Below are positions 26,279-35,418 of a stretch of DNA of 64,000 bases, piece after piece. How positions within the stretch are numbered: the first letter of the stretch is position 1; each line of letters begins with the position of its first letter. The position numbers were made by a program, and so were the translations under genes. Source of the DNA: Leuconostoc mesenteroides subsp. mesenteroides ATCC 8293 (GTDB lineage Bacteria; Bacillota; Bacilli; Lactobacillales; Lactobacillaceae); contig NC_008531.1 in NCBI RefSeq assembly GCF_000014445.1, positions 1,333,001-1,397,000 on the forward strand, written 5' to 3'. The notes beneath the pieces are model-generated. The model was not told the DNA's origin. It searched no databases and was given only the letters and a program-made list of their open reading frames with translations.

Positions 26279-27206
26279 ATTCATCTTCCTCTCTATTAAT
26301 CGGTGTTAATGTTGATAAAGCAAACTGAAAGTAATCTGGTAATGGACTGTCAAATGACAGTTCATCGCCTGTTGTAGGTTGCTCTAAAGTCAGTGTCTTA
26401 GCATGCAATAATTGCCCATTCAACTGTGTACCATCTAGCTTCTGTGCCGTGCCGTATACCGGATCCCCAACAACTGGATGACCAATGTAACTCATATGCA
26501 CCCTTATTTGGTGCGTTCTGCCAGTTTCTAAACTCACTTTTAACAGCGTATAACCAACATATCGTTTTAAGACACGAAAATGCGTGACAGCCTCACGTCC
26601 GCCTTCAATAACTGCTTGTTTTTTTCGATCAATTTTATGACGTCCAATCGGAGCTTCAATTGTTCCTGAATCTTCCGTAAATTCACCACGGACTAGCGCG
26701 TAATACACGCGCTGATTTTTATGAGATTTTAACTGTTCAGATAGTGAACGATGAGCCTTATCGTTTTTTGCGACCATTAGTAGGCCGCTGGTATCACGAT
26801 CAATGCGATGTACTATTCCAGGTCGGAATTCACCATTGATGGTTGACAATGGTGAATGATGAAGTAATGCGTTCACCAATGTACCAGAACTATGTCCTGC
26901 AGCAGGGTGCACGACCATTCCTTGTGGCTTATTTACAACAATAATATCATCATCTTCATAAATAATATCAAGCGGAATGTTTTCAGCTTCGATCTTTGTT
27001 TCTTGAGTCTCAGGTGGAGTAATAGATATTGTATCTCCACTGACAACTTTATATGAGCGTTTTACTTTATGATTATTAACTAAAATCGTACCATCCACTA
27101 GCCAATTTGAGAGTGTGGTACGTGAGTAACTCAGATTTTCTTTCGATAACACAGCATCAACACGCCCAGCTTGATCTGTTATATGAATTAATATTTTATT
27201 TGCCAT
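26268..27206 (-). CDS. rluD: RluD-type 23S rRNA pseudouridine synthase
   Basis: About 312 residues from the ATG at 27204-27206, which overlaps the end of the preceding gene. S4-like domain first ([21 protein letters not shown]), then the catalytic domain with [26 protein letters not shown], the active-site Asp in [19 protein letters not shown], and the ending [19 protein letters not shown]. It makes pseudouridines in large-subunit rRNA; the exact positions are not certain for Firmicutes members. The rluD-pyrR order is common in this group. Confidence 0.92.
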   Translation of the reverse strand: MANKILIHITDQAGRVDAVLSKENLSYSRTTLSNWLVDGTILVNNHKVKRSYKVVSGDTISITPPETQETKIEAENIPLDIIYEDDDIIVVNKPQGMVVHPAAGHSSGTLVNALLHHSPLSTINGEFRPGIVHRIDRDTSGLLMVAKNDKAHRSLSEQLKSHKNQRVYYALVRGEFTEDSGTIEAPIGRHKIDRKKQAVIEGGREAVTHFRVLKRYVGYTLLKVSLETGRTHQIRVHMSYIGHPVVGDPVYGTAQKLDGTQLNGQLLHAKTLTLEQPTTGDELSFDSPLPDYFQFALSTLTPINREEDEYAK

Positions 27207-27585
27207 CAGTATCCATGTAATCCTTAATTTGTTGCACAATGTTTTTTGTAAGATAATATTTTCGTTCTCGGCCAGCACGAATAAATGATAAAACATGACC
27301 ATTCAACTGCCAATGTTCAATATCTTTCAAAGAAATTTTTTCATACTCTGATAATAACACCCGACCCAAAAAAAGATTAGGCCCAGCGATGTAAACACGT
27401 CGACGAACGACTAGTAGTACGCCTAATAAAATCATCACCATAATAAACAAAATTGGTAGGATTTCAAGTTTGAAACTCATTTCATCCCAAACGACAATAC
27501 TGCCCATAAAAAATATACCCCACCACAACCAACTAATTGTACCTGTTGAATCCAGTGGTTGAAAAAAACCGCGTCTTGGTATCAT
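27196..27585 (-). CDS. EbsA-like small membrane protein
   Basis: About 129 residues from the ATG at 27583-27585, which is preceded by AAAAGGGCAACAC; a longer frame exists but lacks this support. Two close hydrophobic segments (WLWWGIFFMGSIVVW and ILPILFIMVMILLGVLLVV), then a cytosolic basic domain with a LEYEKISLKDIEHW-like stretch. This layout fits EbsA-family proteins of lactic acid bacteria, once linked to enterococcal surface phenotypes. Function not established. It lies divergent from the RNase H-like gene, a pairing seen in relatives. Confidence 0.6.
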   Translation of the reverse strand: MIPRRGFFQPLDSTGTISWLWWGIFFMGSIVVWDEMSFKLEILPILFIMVMILLGVLLVVRRRVYIAGPNLFLGRVLLSEYEKISLKDIEHWQLNGHVLSFIRAGRERKYYLTKNIVQQIKDYMDTDGK

Positions 27586-27731
27586 GTGTTGCCCTTTTCT
27601 GTAAACGTATTCAACTAATATTTTACCAGATTTCAATTAAAGGAATGTAAAAAGTTACTGCTAACAATGCATAGCTTATTATCCTCAATGTATTATTCGA
27701 CGACAACATATAATATTTCAACAAAATTTGT

Positions 27732-27737
27732 TATACT
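27732..27737 (+). promoter_or_regulatory. Extended -10 element before the RNase H-like gene
   Basis: TGTTATACT, a TGn extended -10 followed by TATACT, 32 bases before the ATG. No convincing -35 is visible. Confidence 0.45.
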
Positions 27738-27769
27738 TTCGATATACGTTCAATTAAAAGGAAACTTAT

Positions 27770-28153
27770 ATGATTACACTATATGTTGACGCAGCACGTG
27801 ACGTATCCACTGGTCGTTCGTCAGCTGGCGCAGTTTTAATTATTGATAAAGTACAAAAACAGCTAAAAACAGCCTTGAGAGAGACTGTTAATAATCATGA
27901 GGCTGAATTTTTGGCAGTTCTTTGGGCATTAAAGTACCTACCTAGCAATGAAAATGTACAAATATATAGTGATTCAAAAATCGTAACTGATGCCTTGCAT
28001 AAATCTTATGCAAAACACTACCAAGGGCTTGTTGATGAAATCAATCTACAATTAACACCATACCCTCTAGTTTTGATCAATTGGGTTCCAGAAAAAGAAA
28101 ATCGCGGAGCTCATAATTTAGCTTTGCAAGCATTAAAAAACGCGAACCATTAA
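27770..28153 (+). CDS. RNase HI-family protein
   Basis: 127 residues. RNase H fold with LYVDAARDVSTG (first Asp), the Glu in NNHEAEFLAVLWAL, and Asp in QIYSDSKIVTDAL, then a C-terminal NWVPEKENRGAHNLA segment where the last acidic residue and His usually sit. It probably cleaves RNA in RNA-DNA hybrids. It is shorter than E. coli RnhA (155) and belongs to the small reverse-transcriptase-like group found in Firmicutes. AAGGAAACTTAT precedes the ATG. The stop codon lies in a terminator loop. Confidence 0.82.
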   Translation: MITLYVDAARDVSTGRSSAGAVLIIDKVQKQLKTALRETVNNHEAEFLAVLWALKYLPSNENVQIYSDSKIVTDALHKSYAKHYQGLVDEINLQLTPYPLVLINWVPEKENRGAHNLALQALKNANH

Positions 28154-28167
28154 AGTTCGCGTTTTTT
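28135..28167. terminator. Bidirectional terminator between the RNase H-like and GNAT genes
   Basis: AAAAAACGCGAAC, seven-base loop, GTTCGCGTTTTTT: a perfect 13-bp stem between convergent genes. The loop contains the RNase H-like stop codon. Confidence 0.85.
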
Positions 28168-28173
28168 AATTGT

Positions 28174-28701
28174 TTACAATACAAGTTGGTACGCCCATCG
28201 AACACCATTAATTTCTTCTCCCTCATTAATGTGCACAATGCCACGCTTCTCAAATCCATTACCCGTGATAACAGCTTGCATTGGCAAGTTACCTGGATGA
28301 GTATCAATTCGAAAATCGCTTGTACCGTTTTCATAGAAAAATGTCAAAATAGCAGTCATGAATCGCTGCGCCAGTTTTTGCCCCCGGTACTTATCAAGAA
28401 TAGCAAAGCGATGAATGCCAATGTAATCTGTTTCATCATTTAGCCATTGACCGTCCTCTATTAGCGTATATATCGGGTCTTCACCTGCTAATATTGCTGT
28501 ATATCCCGCAACTTGATGATCCACAACCAACACGAATCCTCTTTGCAGTACTAAGTCTTCCTCAATCGTATCTTGATTAGGATATCCCGATTGCCACTGT
28601 GAAAGCCCTTGTTCTTTCAGGTAATAACGGGCATTATTGATGATTGATACAATTGATTTTATATCCTCCTCATGCGCCCGTCGCATATAAACTGATGTCA
28701 T
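28174..28701 (-). CDS. GNAT-family N-acetyltransferase
   Basis: 175 residues. GNAT core: MRRAHEEDIKSIVSIIN start, central beta strands (GFVLVVDHQVAGYTAIL), and the acetyl-CoA loop in LDKYRGQKLAQRFM (KYRGQKLA in place of Q/RxxGxG/A), then ENGTSDFRIDTHPGN. It transfers an acetyl group to an amine; the substrate is unknown. AAGGAC stands six bases before the ATG. It is convergent with the RNase H-like gene. Confidence 0.85.
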   Translation of the reverse strand: MTSVYMRRAHEEDIKSIVSIINNARYYLKEQGLSQWQSGYPNQDTIEEDLVLQRGFVLVVDHQVAGYTAILAGEDPIYTLIEDGQWLNDETDYIGIHRFAILDKYRGQKLAQRFMTAILTFFYENGTSDFRIDTHPGNLPMQAVITGNGFEKRGIVHINEGEEINGVRWAYQLVL

Positions 28702-28759
28702 ATTCCCGTCCTTATAATTAGAAATAATTTATTTTATCATAAAAATTATAATAGGACAA

Positions 28760-29962
28760 TCATAAAATCTTTACCGTTCTCTTTTCTTCACAGTAACTTT
28801 CCAAACGATTCATAGCTGTCTCTAGCATGTCCAGAGATGCCGCATAACTAATTCGTACATATCCTGCACCACCTGGTCCAAATCCAGATCCAGGAACGAC
28901 TGCCAATTGTTGCCTATCTACCAGGTCATAAGCAAACTCCACGTCATTTTGATTTAAATCTACAGGTATTTTAGCAAACATATAAAATGCGCCGCTTGGT
29001 GTTGCCATTTCAAAACCTAGTTTTGTCATTTTTTCAACTAAGTAGTCACGTCGTTTTTTATATTGCTCTTTCATCCATAATGTATCGTCCTTACTTTCAG
29101 CACTTTTAAATGCTTCAGTAGCTGCTGCCATTGCAGGATTTGAAGGTGTCATTATGACAAAACCATGCACCATATTAATTTTCTTCATTAATGCCGCAGG
29201 ACCCGCCAAAATACCGATTCGATAGCCCGTCATGGCATGGGACTTTGATACGCCATTAACAACAATTGTTTGTTCTGGTAAAATGCTTGCCATTGAAACA
29301 TGAGGTGCATCATAGCTCAATTCAGAATAGATTTCGTCTGAAATGATTAAAATATCTGTTTCTCGTACCACGTCTGCTAAAGCTTTCAACTGTTCTGCTG
29401 TGTAAGTCACGCCAGTTGGATTAGAAGGATTGGTGATAATAATTGCTTTGATATGATCTTCGGTAGCAATGATTTCGCGTAAATGATCTGGCGTTAATAC
29501 GAATTCGTCTTCCGAAACGTCAATAAACACTGGGTGTCCGCCATTAATGCGTGTCATTTCAGCATACACTGGGTAGGCGGGCGTCGGGATCAGAACCTTA
29601 TCATCAGGATTCAAAATTGCTGCCAATAATGTATAAAGACCTTCTGTGGCACCAACTGTTGTAATGATTTCTTCAGCTGGGTCAAAATCAAGCCCATAAC
29701 GATCATTTAAAAAGTCACTAGCTGCTTGACGTAGTGTTTTCTTTCCTGCTGAAACTGAATAGTGTGAATCATCTGCACTAATTGCAGCTAAAGCAGCTTC
29801 TTTAATATGCTGGGGAACTGAAAAATCTGGCTCACCAATTGTTAGTTTCAGAATATTGGGAATATCACTAACTTTTTCGTCGAATGAATGGATTGGGCTA
29901 GGCTTTACTTTATCTAAATTATCATTAAAAATACCGACTTGTTCTAACTTTGACTTAATCAT
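28760..29962 (-). CDS. Class I/II pyridoxal-phosphate aminotransferase (PatA-like)
   Basis: 400 residues. Motifs: LTIGEPDFSVPQHIKEAA, TNPSNPTGVTYTAEQL, SDEIYSELSYD, and the PLP-lysine motif NGVSKSHAMTGYRIG. It is a paralogue of the enzyme at 3657-4844, sharing the SKSHAMTGYR motif and overall pattern, and more distant from the AspB-type enzyme at 33612-34805. The amino donor and acceptor cannot be assigned. GAGGATTCAAT precedes the ATG. No neighbour gives a pathway clue. Confidence 0.9.
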   Translation of the reverse strand: MIKSKLEQVGIFNDNLDKVKPSPIHSFDEKVSDIPNILKLTIGEPDFSVPQHIKEAALAAISADDSHYSVSAGKKTLRQAASDFLNDRYGLDFDPAEEIITTVGATEGLYTLLAAILNPDDKVLIPTPAYPVYAEMTRINGGHPVFIDVSEDEFVLTPDHLREIIATEDHIKAIIITNPSNPTGVTYTAEQLKALADVVRETDILIISDEIYSELSYDAPHVSMASILPEQTIVVNGVSKSHAMTGYRIGILAGPAALMKKINMVHGFVIMTPSNPAMAAATEAFKSAESKDDTLWMKEQYKKRRDYLVEKMTKLGFEMATPSGAFYMFAKIPVDLNQNDVEFAYDLVDRQQLAVVPGSGFGPGGAGYVRISYAASLDMLETAMNRLESYCEEKRTVKIL

Positions 29963-30083
29963 ATTGAATCCTCATTTCATTGTTGCTTTATTCTATCAAT
30001 GATGAATTATTTTTTCACGAAAATATTGTACAAAGAAAAAATTTATCATTGGTCATATTGCATAAATAGCCACCCTGAAAATA

Positions 30084-30116
30084 AAAAAACAAGAGATCAT
30101 TGATCCCTTGTTTTTT
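30084..30116 (-). terminator. Terminator after the rRNA methyltransferase gene
   Basis: 16-bp stem with a run of six U. The single imperfect pair is G-U in the minus-strand RNA but A-C in the plus-strand RNA, which indicates minus-strand use. Confidence 0.8.
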
Positions 30117-31248
30117 ATCTAACACGCTTACCCCAGTACTGGAAGTAATCGACACGCAATGCCCCATTATATAGTTTGCGTCGTTTTGTCGCTTTTTCAC
30201 CGTAAGATTTTTCAAACTCTAAGTCACTAGTTAAAATATACTTACTCCAACTTGGTAGATTACGATAGACAGAACCCATTTGCTCGTATAACTCACGGGC
30301 GGCTTCGAGTTCACCTAAACGTTCACCATAAGGCGGATTAGTCACCAGTACACCGTTAAGTTTATCAGTTGTCCAGTCTTTGGCAGCTAACTGCTTGAAA
30401 GTGATATCCTGACCAAGTCCCGCATGTTTGGCGTTTTCTCTAGCAATATCAACCATATTTTCGTCAATATCAAACCCTTCAATATCAAGAGTACGGTCAT
30501 AATCAGCTTGCGCTTCAGCCGCATCACGCACTTTGTCTGACAATTTTTTATCAAACCAGTCCATGCTCTCAATATCAAAGTCACGAATTAATCCAGGTGC
30601 GATATTACGACCAATTAATGCTGCCTCAATCGCAATCGTTCCAGAACCAGTTGTTGGGTCAACAAATGGACGATCCGGGTGCCAATTTGTTAGCAAAACT
30701 AGTGCCGCTGCAAAGTTTTCTTTTAATGGTGCACCACCCTTATTCACACGATAGCCACGCTTAAATAGGGATTCCCCTGTTGTATCCAAGGTAACCATAA
30801 CGTGATCTTTATCAATCATCACTTCAAGTTGTGCAAAATAACCGTTTTCAGGCAAACGTGTTCGAATATGATAAGCTTCTTGCAATCTATTGACGATTGC
30901 TTTTTTAGTAATAGCTTGAACATCTGGCACACTAAATAACTCAGATTTTTTTGAACGTCCTGCAACGGGGAATTCTGAATCATAGTTCAAATAATCCTCC
31001 CATGGTAACGCTTTAACGCCCTCAAACAGCTGATCAAATGTCGTCGCATCAAATTCACCCACAATAATTTTAATTCGATCAGCTGTACGAAGCCAAATAT
31101 TAGTATTCAATATATCTTTTTGTGTACCATCAAAACGTACTCGATAATTTTCAACTTGATGTTCATAGCCCAAGCGTTCTAGCTCTTTACCAACAAGCGA
31201 TTCCAATCCTGCTGCTGCTGTTGCCATTAAATGATATGTTTTTTCCAT
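30115..31248 (-). CDS. RlmL/YpsC-type 23S rRNA guanine-N2 methyltransferase
   Basis: 377 residues: N-terminal THUMP domain (LMATAAAGLESLVGKELERLGY, then RLPENGYFAQLEVMIDKDHV), and a Rossmann methyltransferase domain with FVDPTTGSGTIAIEAALIGRN and the catalytic NPPYGERLG motif. It probably methylates a guanine N2 in 23S rRNA (family RlmL/RlmK N-terminal half, YpsC). AAAGGAAAATC precedes the ATG. It is divergent from the small gene at 31271. Confidence 0.92.
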   Translation of the reverse strand: MEKTYHLMATAAAGLESLVGKELERLGYEHQVENYRVRFDGTQKDILNTNIWLRTADRIKIIVGEFDATTFDQLFEGVKALPWEDYLNYDSEFPVAGRSKKSELFSVPDVQAITKKAIVNRLQEAYHIRTRLPENGYFAQLEVMIDKDHVMVTLDTTGESLFKRGYRVNKGGAPLKENFAAALVLLTNWHPDRPFVDPTTGSGTIAIEAALIGRNIAPGLIRDFDIESMDWFDKKLSDKVRDAAEAQADYDRTLDIEGFDIDENMVDIARENAKHAGLGQDITFKQLAAKDWTTDKLNGVLVTNPPYGERLGELEAARELYEQMGSVYRNLPSWSKYILTSDLEFEKSYGEKATKRRKLYNGALRVDYFQYWGKRVR

Positions 31249-31258
31249 GATTTTCCTT

Positions 31259-31264
31259 TATAAT
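31259..31264 (+). promoter_or_regulatory. -10 element placed for a leaderless transcript
   Basis: TATAAT ending seven bases before the ATG of the next gene, so transcription would begin at or within a base of the start codon. No good -35 is seen. Confidence 0.45.
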
Positions 31265-31270
31265 TAGCGT

Positions 31271-31552
31271 ATGAGATTAACTGATTTAGAAGATTTAACA
31301 CAATATATGTCACTTGATACAAAATTATTAGTACAAACTGAGGACTTTGTTAATCCAGTGACAGCAATAAAATATGCAAATAATCATTCGGATATTATAT
31401 TGCTAGCTAATAATCAGACTAATGCCATGACACTATCACAACTATTCGCACGTTTGCGTACACTACCGGCAAATACTATTCTCCTCACAGAAAATAATCA
31501 ACCTATTTTTGGTTTTCATCTTGATAATCAATACAATATTATTTTTAAATAA
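31271..31552 (+). CDS. Small protein of unknown function, possibly from a leaderless mRNA
   Basis: 93 residues, acidic to neutral, no membrane segment: begins MRLTDLEDLTQYMSLD and ends NQYNIIFK. I do not recognise the family. The pattern of short beta strands and helices (IILLANNQTNAMTLSQLFARL, then TILLTENNQPIFGF) looks like a folded domain with coding character. No Shine-Dalgarno sequence precedes the ATG, and a perfect TATAAT ends seven bases upstream. It is convergent with dnaD, with no gap at the 3' end. Confidence 0.6.
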   Translation: MRLTDLEDLTQYMSLDTKLLVQTEDFVNPVTAIKYANNHSDIILLANNQTNAMTLSQLFARLRTLPANTILLTENNQPIFGFHLDNQYNIIFK

Positions 31553-32188
31553 TTAATCAATAATATTGTTATATGTTACACCACGTCTGCGCTGCTTAGA
31601 GACCTGCGCTGCCTGTGGTGTAGTAATATTATCACGTTGCCAGTTGGCCAAAATTGTTTCAATATAACGCAAACTACGGGCATTATTTGCAACAGCCTCT
31701 TGAATGGCCAATAACATCATCACTGGCTCAAAGTGATCCTGATCGAACCAATGCCCAACAGTTTGCATTTCCATTGGTGATAACGGACGCCCAAATTCTG
31801 CCTCTAACGTCTGCATAATCTCACGACGAGCACTCTTACCATCTGACACAATTTCCGACCGTTGTGTAGTTTGACCATCTAATAGTTTTTCGTATAATGG
31901 TGTAAAATCATAAGTTTCAGTCTGAATACTGCCACCTACCACCTGCATCAAATCTCGTCTTATCAAACTCTGCAAACGCGTAATAACAATTTTTTCGGTC
32001 GTGTGCATTACTTGGGCAATAGCTGCCGGTGTAGCTTGATCTCCCCGCCCTTGAATACGCTCCACCTGCATATACAATGCTAAATCATCATTATCTAGAC
32101 CAACATCTTGATAATGTAACAACAAGTCATTACTTACGCCAGTGTTACCAGCTTGAATATACTGTTGTAATCTTTTTTCTAACGTCAT
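31553..32188 (-). CDS. dnaD: DnaD-family replication initiation protein
   Basis: 211 residues: winged-helix DnaD N-terminal domain (DLALYMQVERI, TPAAIAQVMHTTEKIVITRLQSLIRRDLM) and the DnaB/DnaD C-terminal domain (FGRPLSPMEMQTVGHWF, then SLRYIETILANWQRDNITT). DnaD helps load the replicative helicase at oriC and during restart. It follows asnS as in B. subtilis, but a strong intrinsic terminator stands immediately before its ribosome-binding site (GAGGAAAT), so its expression may depend on read-through. Confidence 0.92.
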   Translation of the reverse strand: MTLEKRLQQYIQAGNTGVSNDLLLHYQDVGLDNDDLALYMQVERIQGRGDQATPAAIAQVMHTTEKIVITRLQSLIRRDLMQVVGGSIQTETYDFTPLYEKLLDGQTTQRSEIVSDGKSARREIMQTLEAEFGRPLSPMEMQTVGHWFDQDHFEPVMMLLAIQEAVANNARSLRYIETILANWQRDNITTPQAAQVSKQRRRGVTYNNIID

Positions 32189-32202
32189 ATTTCCTCGGTT
32201 TT

Positions 32203-32231
32203 AAAAACGTCCAAATAAATTGGACGTTTTT
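32203..32231 (-). terminator. Strong terminator between asnS and dnaD
   Basis: AAAAACGTCCAA, five-base loop, TTGGACGTTTTT: a perfect 12-bp stem. It ends 15 bases before the dnaD start codon, just ahead of the ribosome-binding site. Confidence 0.8.
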
Positions 32232-32296
32232 CTTAGTTTTTCTTATATAAATAGTGTATCACATTCGAGTAAGAATACTATGCTACAAAACTATAA

Positions 32297-33604
32297 TTAA
32301 GGACGTAAACGGTTGGTCATTCGTGGAAATGGAATGGCTTCACGAATATGCTCCTCGCCAGTTACAAATGTCACCATACGTTCTAAGCCCAAGCCAAATC
32401 CTGAGTGTGGCACTGAACCGTACTTACGCAAATCAAGGTACCAAGCATACTCATCCATGTTTAACCCTAGTTTTTCAATTTCATTCTTCAGGTAGTCATA
32501 ATCCGTATCACGTTCTGATCCACCTATAATTTCTCCATAACCTTCCGGAGCTAATAAATCAGCTGAAACAACAATGTCATCTCGTGTTTTATGGCGCTTC
32601 ATGTAGAATGGCTTAATTGCTTTTGGAAAGTTAACAATAAACACGGGTTTAGCAAAATGATTAGCCAAGAACGTTTCTTCGGGTGAACCAAAATCAACAC
32701 CCCACTCCACATCAAAATCATTATCTTGTAATAATTTGACTGCATCATCATAGCTCACACGTGGATATGGTAACTGCGTATATGAACGAAGTAGGCCTTT
32801 GTCACGCTTGAGAATGTCAAGTTCTTGATCATTATTCTCGAGTACCTTTGAGATCAAGAAAGCAATATAACGTTCTTGGAGTTTCAAACTTTCCTCTTGA
32901 TCCATAAAAGCCATTTCAGGCTCAATCATCCAAAACTCAGTCAAATGACGTCTCGTCTTAGATTTTTCTGCGCGAAATGTTGGCCCAAATGTAAATACTT
33001 TACCAAACGCCATTGCACCAGCTTCAGCATACAATTGACCAGTTTGCGACAAGAATGCTGGTTCGCCAAAATAATCCGTTTCAAATAATTCAGTCGTTCC
33101 TTCTGGGGCAGATCCAGTCAGCACAGGAGCATCTAATTTCGTAAAGCCTTCTTTGTTAAAGAACTCGTATGTTGCTGCAACAAGTGTATTACGAATTTTT
33201 AGAGTAGCAAACGGCTTCAGATGCCGTAAGTACAAATGACGTTCGTCAAACAGAAATTCAGTTCCATGCTCTTTAGGTGTAATTGGATAGTCATGGCTTT
33301 CACCAATTACTTTAATATCGGAAACAGCCATTTCATAACCGAAAGATGAACGAGCATCTTCATGAATTTCACCAGTAACATAAATACTAGTTTCTTGCTT
33401 CAAACTTTTAGCAGTTTCAAACACTTCTTCTGACACGTCAGCTTTAGCAACAACCCCTTGGAAGAAGGCTGTGCCATCACGTAATTGTAAGAATGCAATT
33501 TTGCCACTACCACGCTTTTGACGGAGCCAAGCCCCAATAGTCACTGTCTTTCCAACAAAGTTTTTTGCATCAATAATCTTAATTTTAGGTATTTCTTCAG
33601 TCAT
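32297..33604 (-). CDS. asnS: Asparaginyl-tRNA synthetase
   Basis: 435 residues. OB-fold anticodon-binding domain first ([24 protein letters not shown]), then class II catalytic motifs: [22 protein letters not shown] (motif 2) and [26 protein letters not shown] (motif 3). It charges tRNA-Asn. The ATG at 33602-33604 follows the aspB stop by seven bases; a GTG one codon earlier is an alternative. It sits in the conserved dinG-ypmB-aspB-asnS-dnaD block. Confidence 0.97.
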   Translation of the reverse strand: MTEEIPKIKIIDAKNFVGKTVTIGAWLRQKRGSGKIAFLQLRDGTAFFQGVVAKADVSEEVFETAKSLKQETSIYVTGEIHEDARSSFGYEMAVSDIKVIGESHDYPITPKEHGTEFLFDERHLYLRHLKPFATLKIRNTLVAATYEFFNKEGFTKLDAPVLTGSAPEGTTELFETDYFGEPAFLSQTGQLYAEAGAMAFGKVFTFGPTFRAEKSKTRRHLTEFWMIEPEMAFMDQEESLKLQERYIAFLISKVLENNDQELDILKRDKGLLRSYTQLPYPRVSYDDAVKLLQDNDFDVEWGVDFGSPEETFLANHFAKPVFIVNFPKAIKPFYMKRHKTRDDIVVSADLLAPEGYGEIIGGSERDTDYDYLKNEIEKLGLNMDEYAWYLDLRKYGSVPHSGFGLGLERMVTFVTGEEHIREAIPFPRMTNRLRP

Positions 33605-33611
33605 CACTATA

Positions 33612-34805
33612 TTAATCTTTCGTATATTTTTTAAAGAATTGCGTCAAACGTAAAACTGCTTCATTAAGGGTATCTTGGTCTTTAGCATAACTCAAACGCA
33701 GATATCCTGGCATGCCGAATCCCTCACCGGCAGGCAAAGCAACATGTGCTTCTTCCAAAATTTTCGTTGATAATTCAACAGTATTACTTACGCCAACAAG
33801 TTTCTTTAATTTTTCATCAACTTGTGGAAATAAATAAAAGGCACCTTGCGGCTTTACATCAACGTGTACGCCATTAATTTTGTTTATTGCCTCAAAAGTC
33901 GTATTTAACCGTTGTTCAAACGCCTGACGCATGTTTTCAACAGTGTCTTGCTCCCCATTCAATGCCTCAATTGCTGCATATTGAGCCGCTACTGTTGGAT
34001 TGGAAGTCATGTGTCCCAATAACTTATTCATCGCCGAAATAATTTCTGAACTCGCTAAAGTCCAACCTATACGCCATCCTGTCATTGAGTATGCCTTAGA
34101 CACACCATCCACAATAATCATAGCACTATTTTCAAGATGTTGTAACTGCAACCCAGATGTAAACTCAGCACCATTATAAACAAGTTGACCATATATTTCG
34201 TCTAAAATAACATAGACCCCATGTGTATTTGACCAATCTAGGATATCTTGAATTTCTTGTTTACTATATACTTGCCCAGTTGGATTGGTAGGAGAATTGA
34301 CAATAACCAACTTGACCGTTTCTTTAATTTTGTCCAAATCTGAAATGGTTAACTTCATCGACGAGCTTTCCGAATGAACCTCTATCAGTTCACCACCAGC
34401 TAGCTTGATTTGTTCAACATAACTCACCCACTCCGGAGCAGCAGTAACAACTGTGTCACCAGGATTTAGTAAAACTTGCATCAATACATACAGTGATAAT
34501 TTTGCTCCTGTCGTTACGGAAACATTTTGAGTAGTAATAGCTGCTTCATATCGCTGACTGACATTTTCAACAATCGCCTGCTTCAAGGCAGGTAAACCAC
34601 TGGCTGGTGTATAAAAACTTGTTTTTTGTGCTTGAATCGCTTCAATAGCTGCGTCAGAAATATTTTTAGGTGTTTGAAAATCAGGCTCACCTACGCCTAA
34701 ATTAATGACATCAATACCCTCTGCTTGCATTTGTTTAGCAAGGCCGTTCATAACTAACGTTGGAGAAGCAGTTATAGCATTCACACGATTCGAAAAAGTC
34801 TTCAC
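33612..34805 (-). CDS. aspB: Aspartate/aromatic-type aminotransferase (AspB-like)
   Basis: 397 residues, GTG start preceded by GAGGTAACTATAAA. Motifs: [44 protein letters not shown], and the PLP-lysine motif [15 protein letters not shown]. The place between ypmB and asnS matches B. subtilis aspB, so aspartate:2-oxoglutarate transamination is the likeliest role. A link to asparagine tRNA charging via shared operon membership is an inference. Confidence 0.9.
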   Translation of the reverse strand: MKTFSNRVNAITASPTLVMNGLAKQMQAEGIDVINLGVGEPDFQTPKNISDAAIEAIQAQKTSFYTPASGLPALKQAIVENVSQRYEAAITTQNVSVTTGAKLSLYVLMQVLLNPGDTVVTAAPEWVSYVEQIKLAGGELIEVHSESSSMKLTISDLDKIKETVKLVIVNSPTNPTGQVYSKQEIQDILDWSNTHGVYVILDEIYGQLVYNGAEFTSGLQLQHLENSAMIIVDGVSKAYSMTGWRIGWTLASSEIISAMNKLLGHMTSNPTVAAQYAAIEALNGEQDTVENMRQAFEQRLNTTFEAINKINGVHVDVKPQGAFYLFPQVDEKLKKLVGVSNTVELSTKILEEAHVALPAGEGFGMPGYLRLSYAKDQDTLNEAVLRLTQFFKKYTKD

Positions 34806-34819
34806 TTTATAGTTACCTC

Positions 34820-35347
34820 TTACATACCTGAAATGGCACGATACGTCTTTCCTGATTTAAAGTCTAATGTTAAATAATTTAGTTTATTGTCCTGCCCTTT
34901 ATAACTAATCTCCCAAACTAATACACCTTGGTATTCACTAATATTAGCTGAATATAACTTTTTTGGCTTGAATTTGTTAGTTATCAGTTTTTTGAGCTGA
35001 CTATCTGTCATTCCTGATGAACGATTATATGTTTTTATTTTATTATTGCGAACAATTGCAACTTTTTGAGTGCCAGTCGTTGTTTGCCCTAGAACAGCAT
35101 AAGTGGTCGTCTTTCGATAATTAACAGATACTTGTGTTACTGTTGCAATGCTTGTTTTTTCACGTACTAATTTTTCAACTCGATTTTCTGCCTGGCGCAT
35201 TGGAGCTAATGAAACGTAAAAATACCCCAAAATAAAGGCTGCTAGGATAATCAGAATACCGACTACTATGAACCAGAAGTGCGCCCAATGAATGCGCGCT
35301 TGGCGATGTCGCTGGCGGATTCGAATATCATCTTTAAATTGTATCAT
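34820..35347 (-). CDS. ypmB: YpmB-like membrane-anchored protein (DUF5590 type)
   Basis: About 175 residues from the ATG at 35345-35347, which is preceded by GGAGGGTTCAAAAA. One N-terminal membrane segment (FWFIVVGILIILAAFILGYFYV) after a basic cytosolic stretch, then an extracytoplasmic domain with cystatin-like PepSY-type strands and the ending YLTLDFKSGKTYRAISGM. The position between dinG and aspB matches ypmB of B. subtilis. Function is unknown. Confidence 0.8.
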   Translation of the reverse strand: MIQFKDDIRIRQRHRQARIHWAHFWFIVVGILIILAAFILGYFYVSLAPMRQAENRVEKLVREKTSIATVTQVSVNYRKTTTYAVLGQTTTGTQKVAIVRNNKIKTYNRSSGMTDSQLKKLITNKFKPKKLYSANISEYQGVLVWEISYKGQDNKLNYLTLDFKSGKTYRAISGM

Positions 35348-35418
35348 TTTTTGAACCCTCCATAATGGCACGTACACATGATATTATACCAAAAAATATG
35401 GTGATTTTGATCTGCGAG

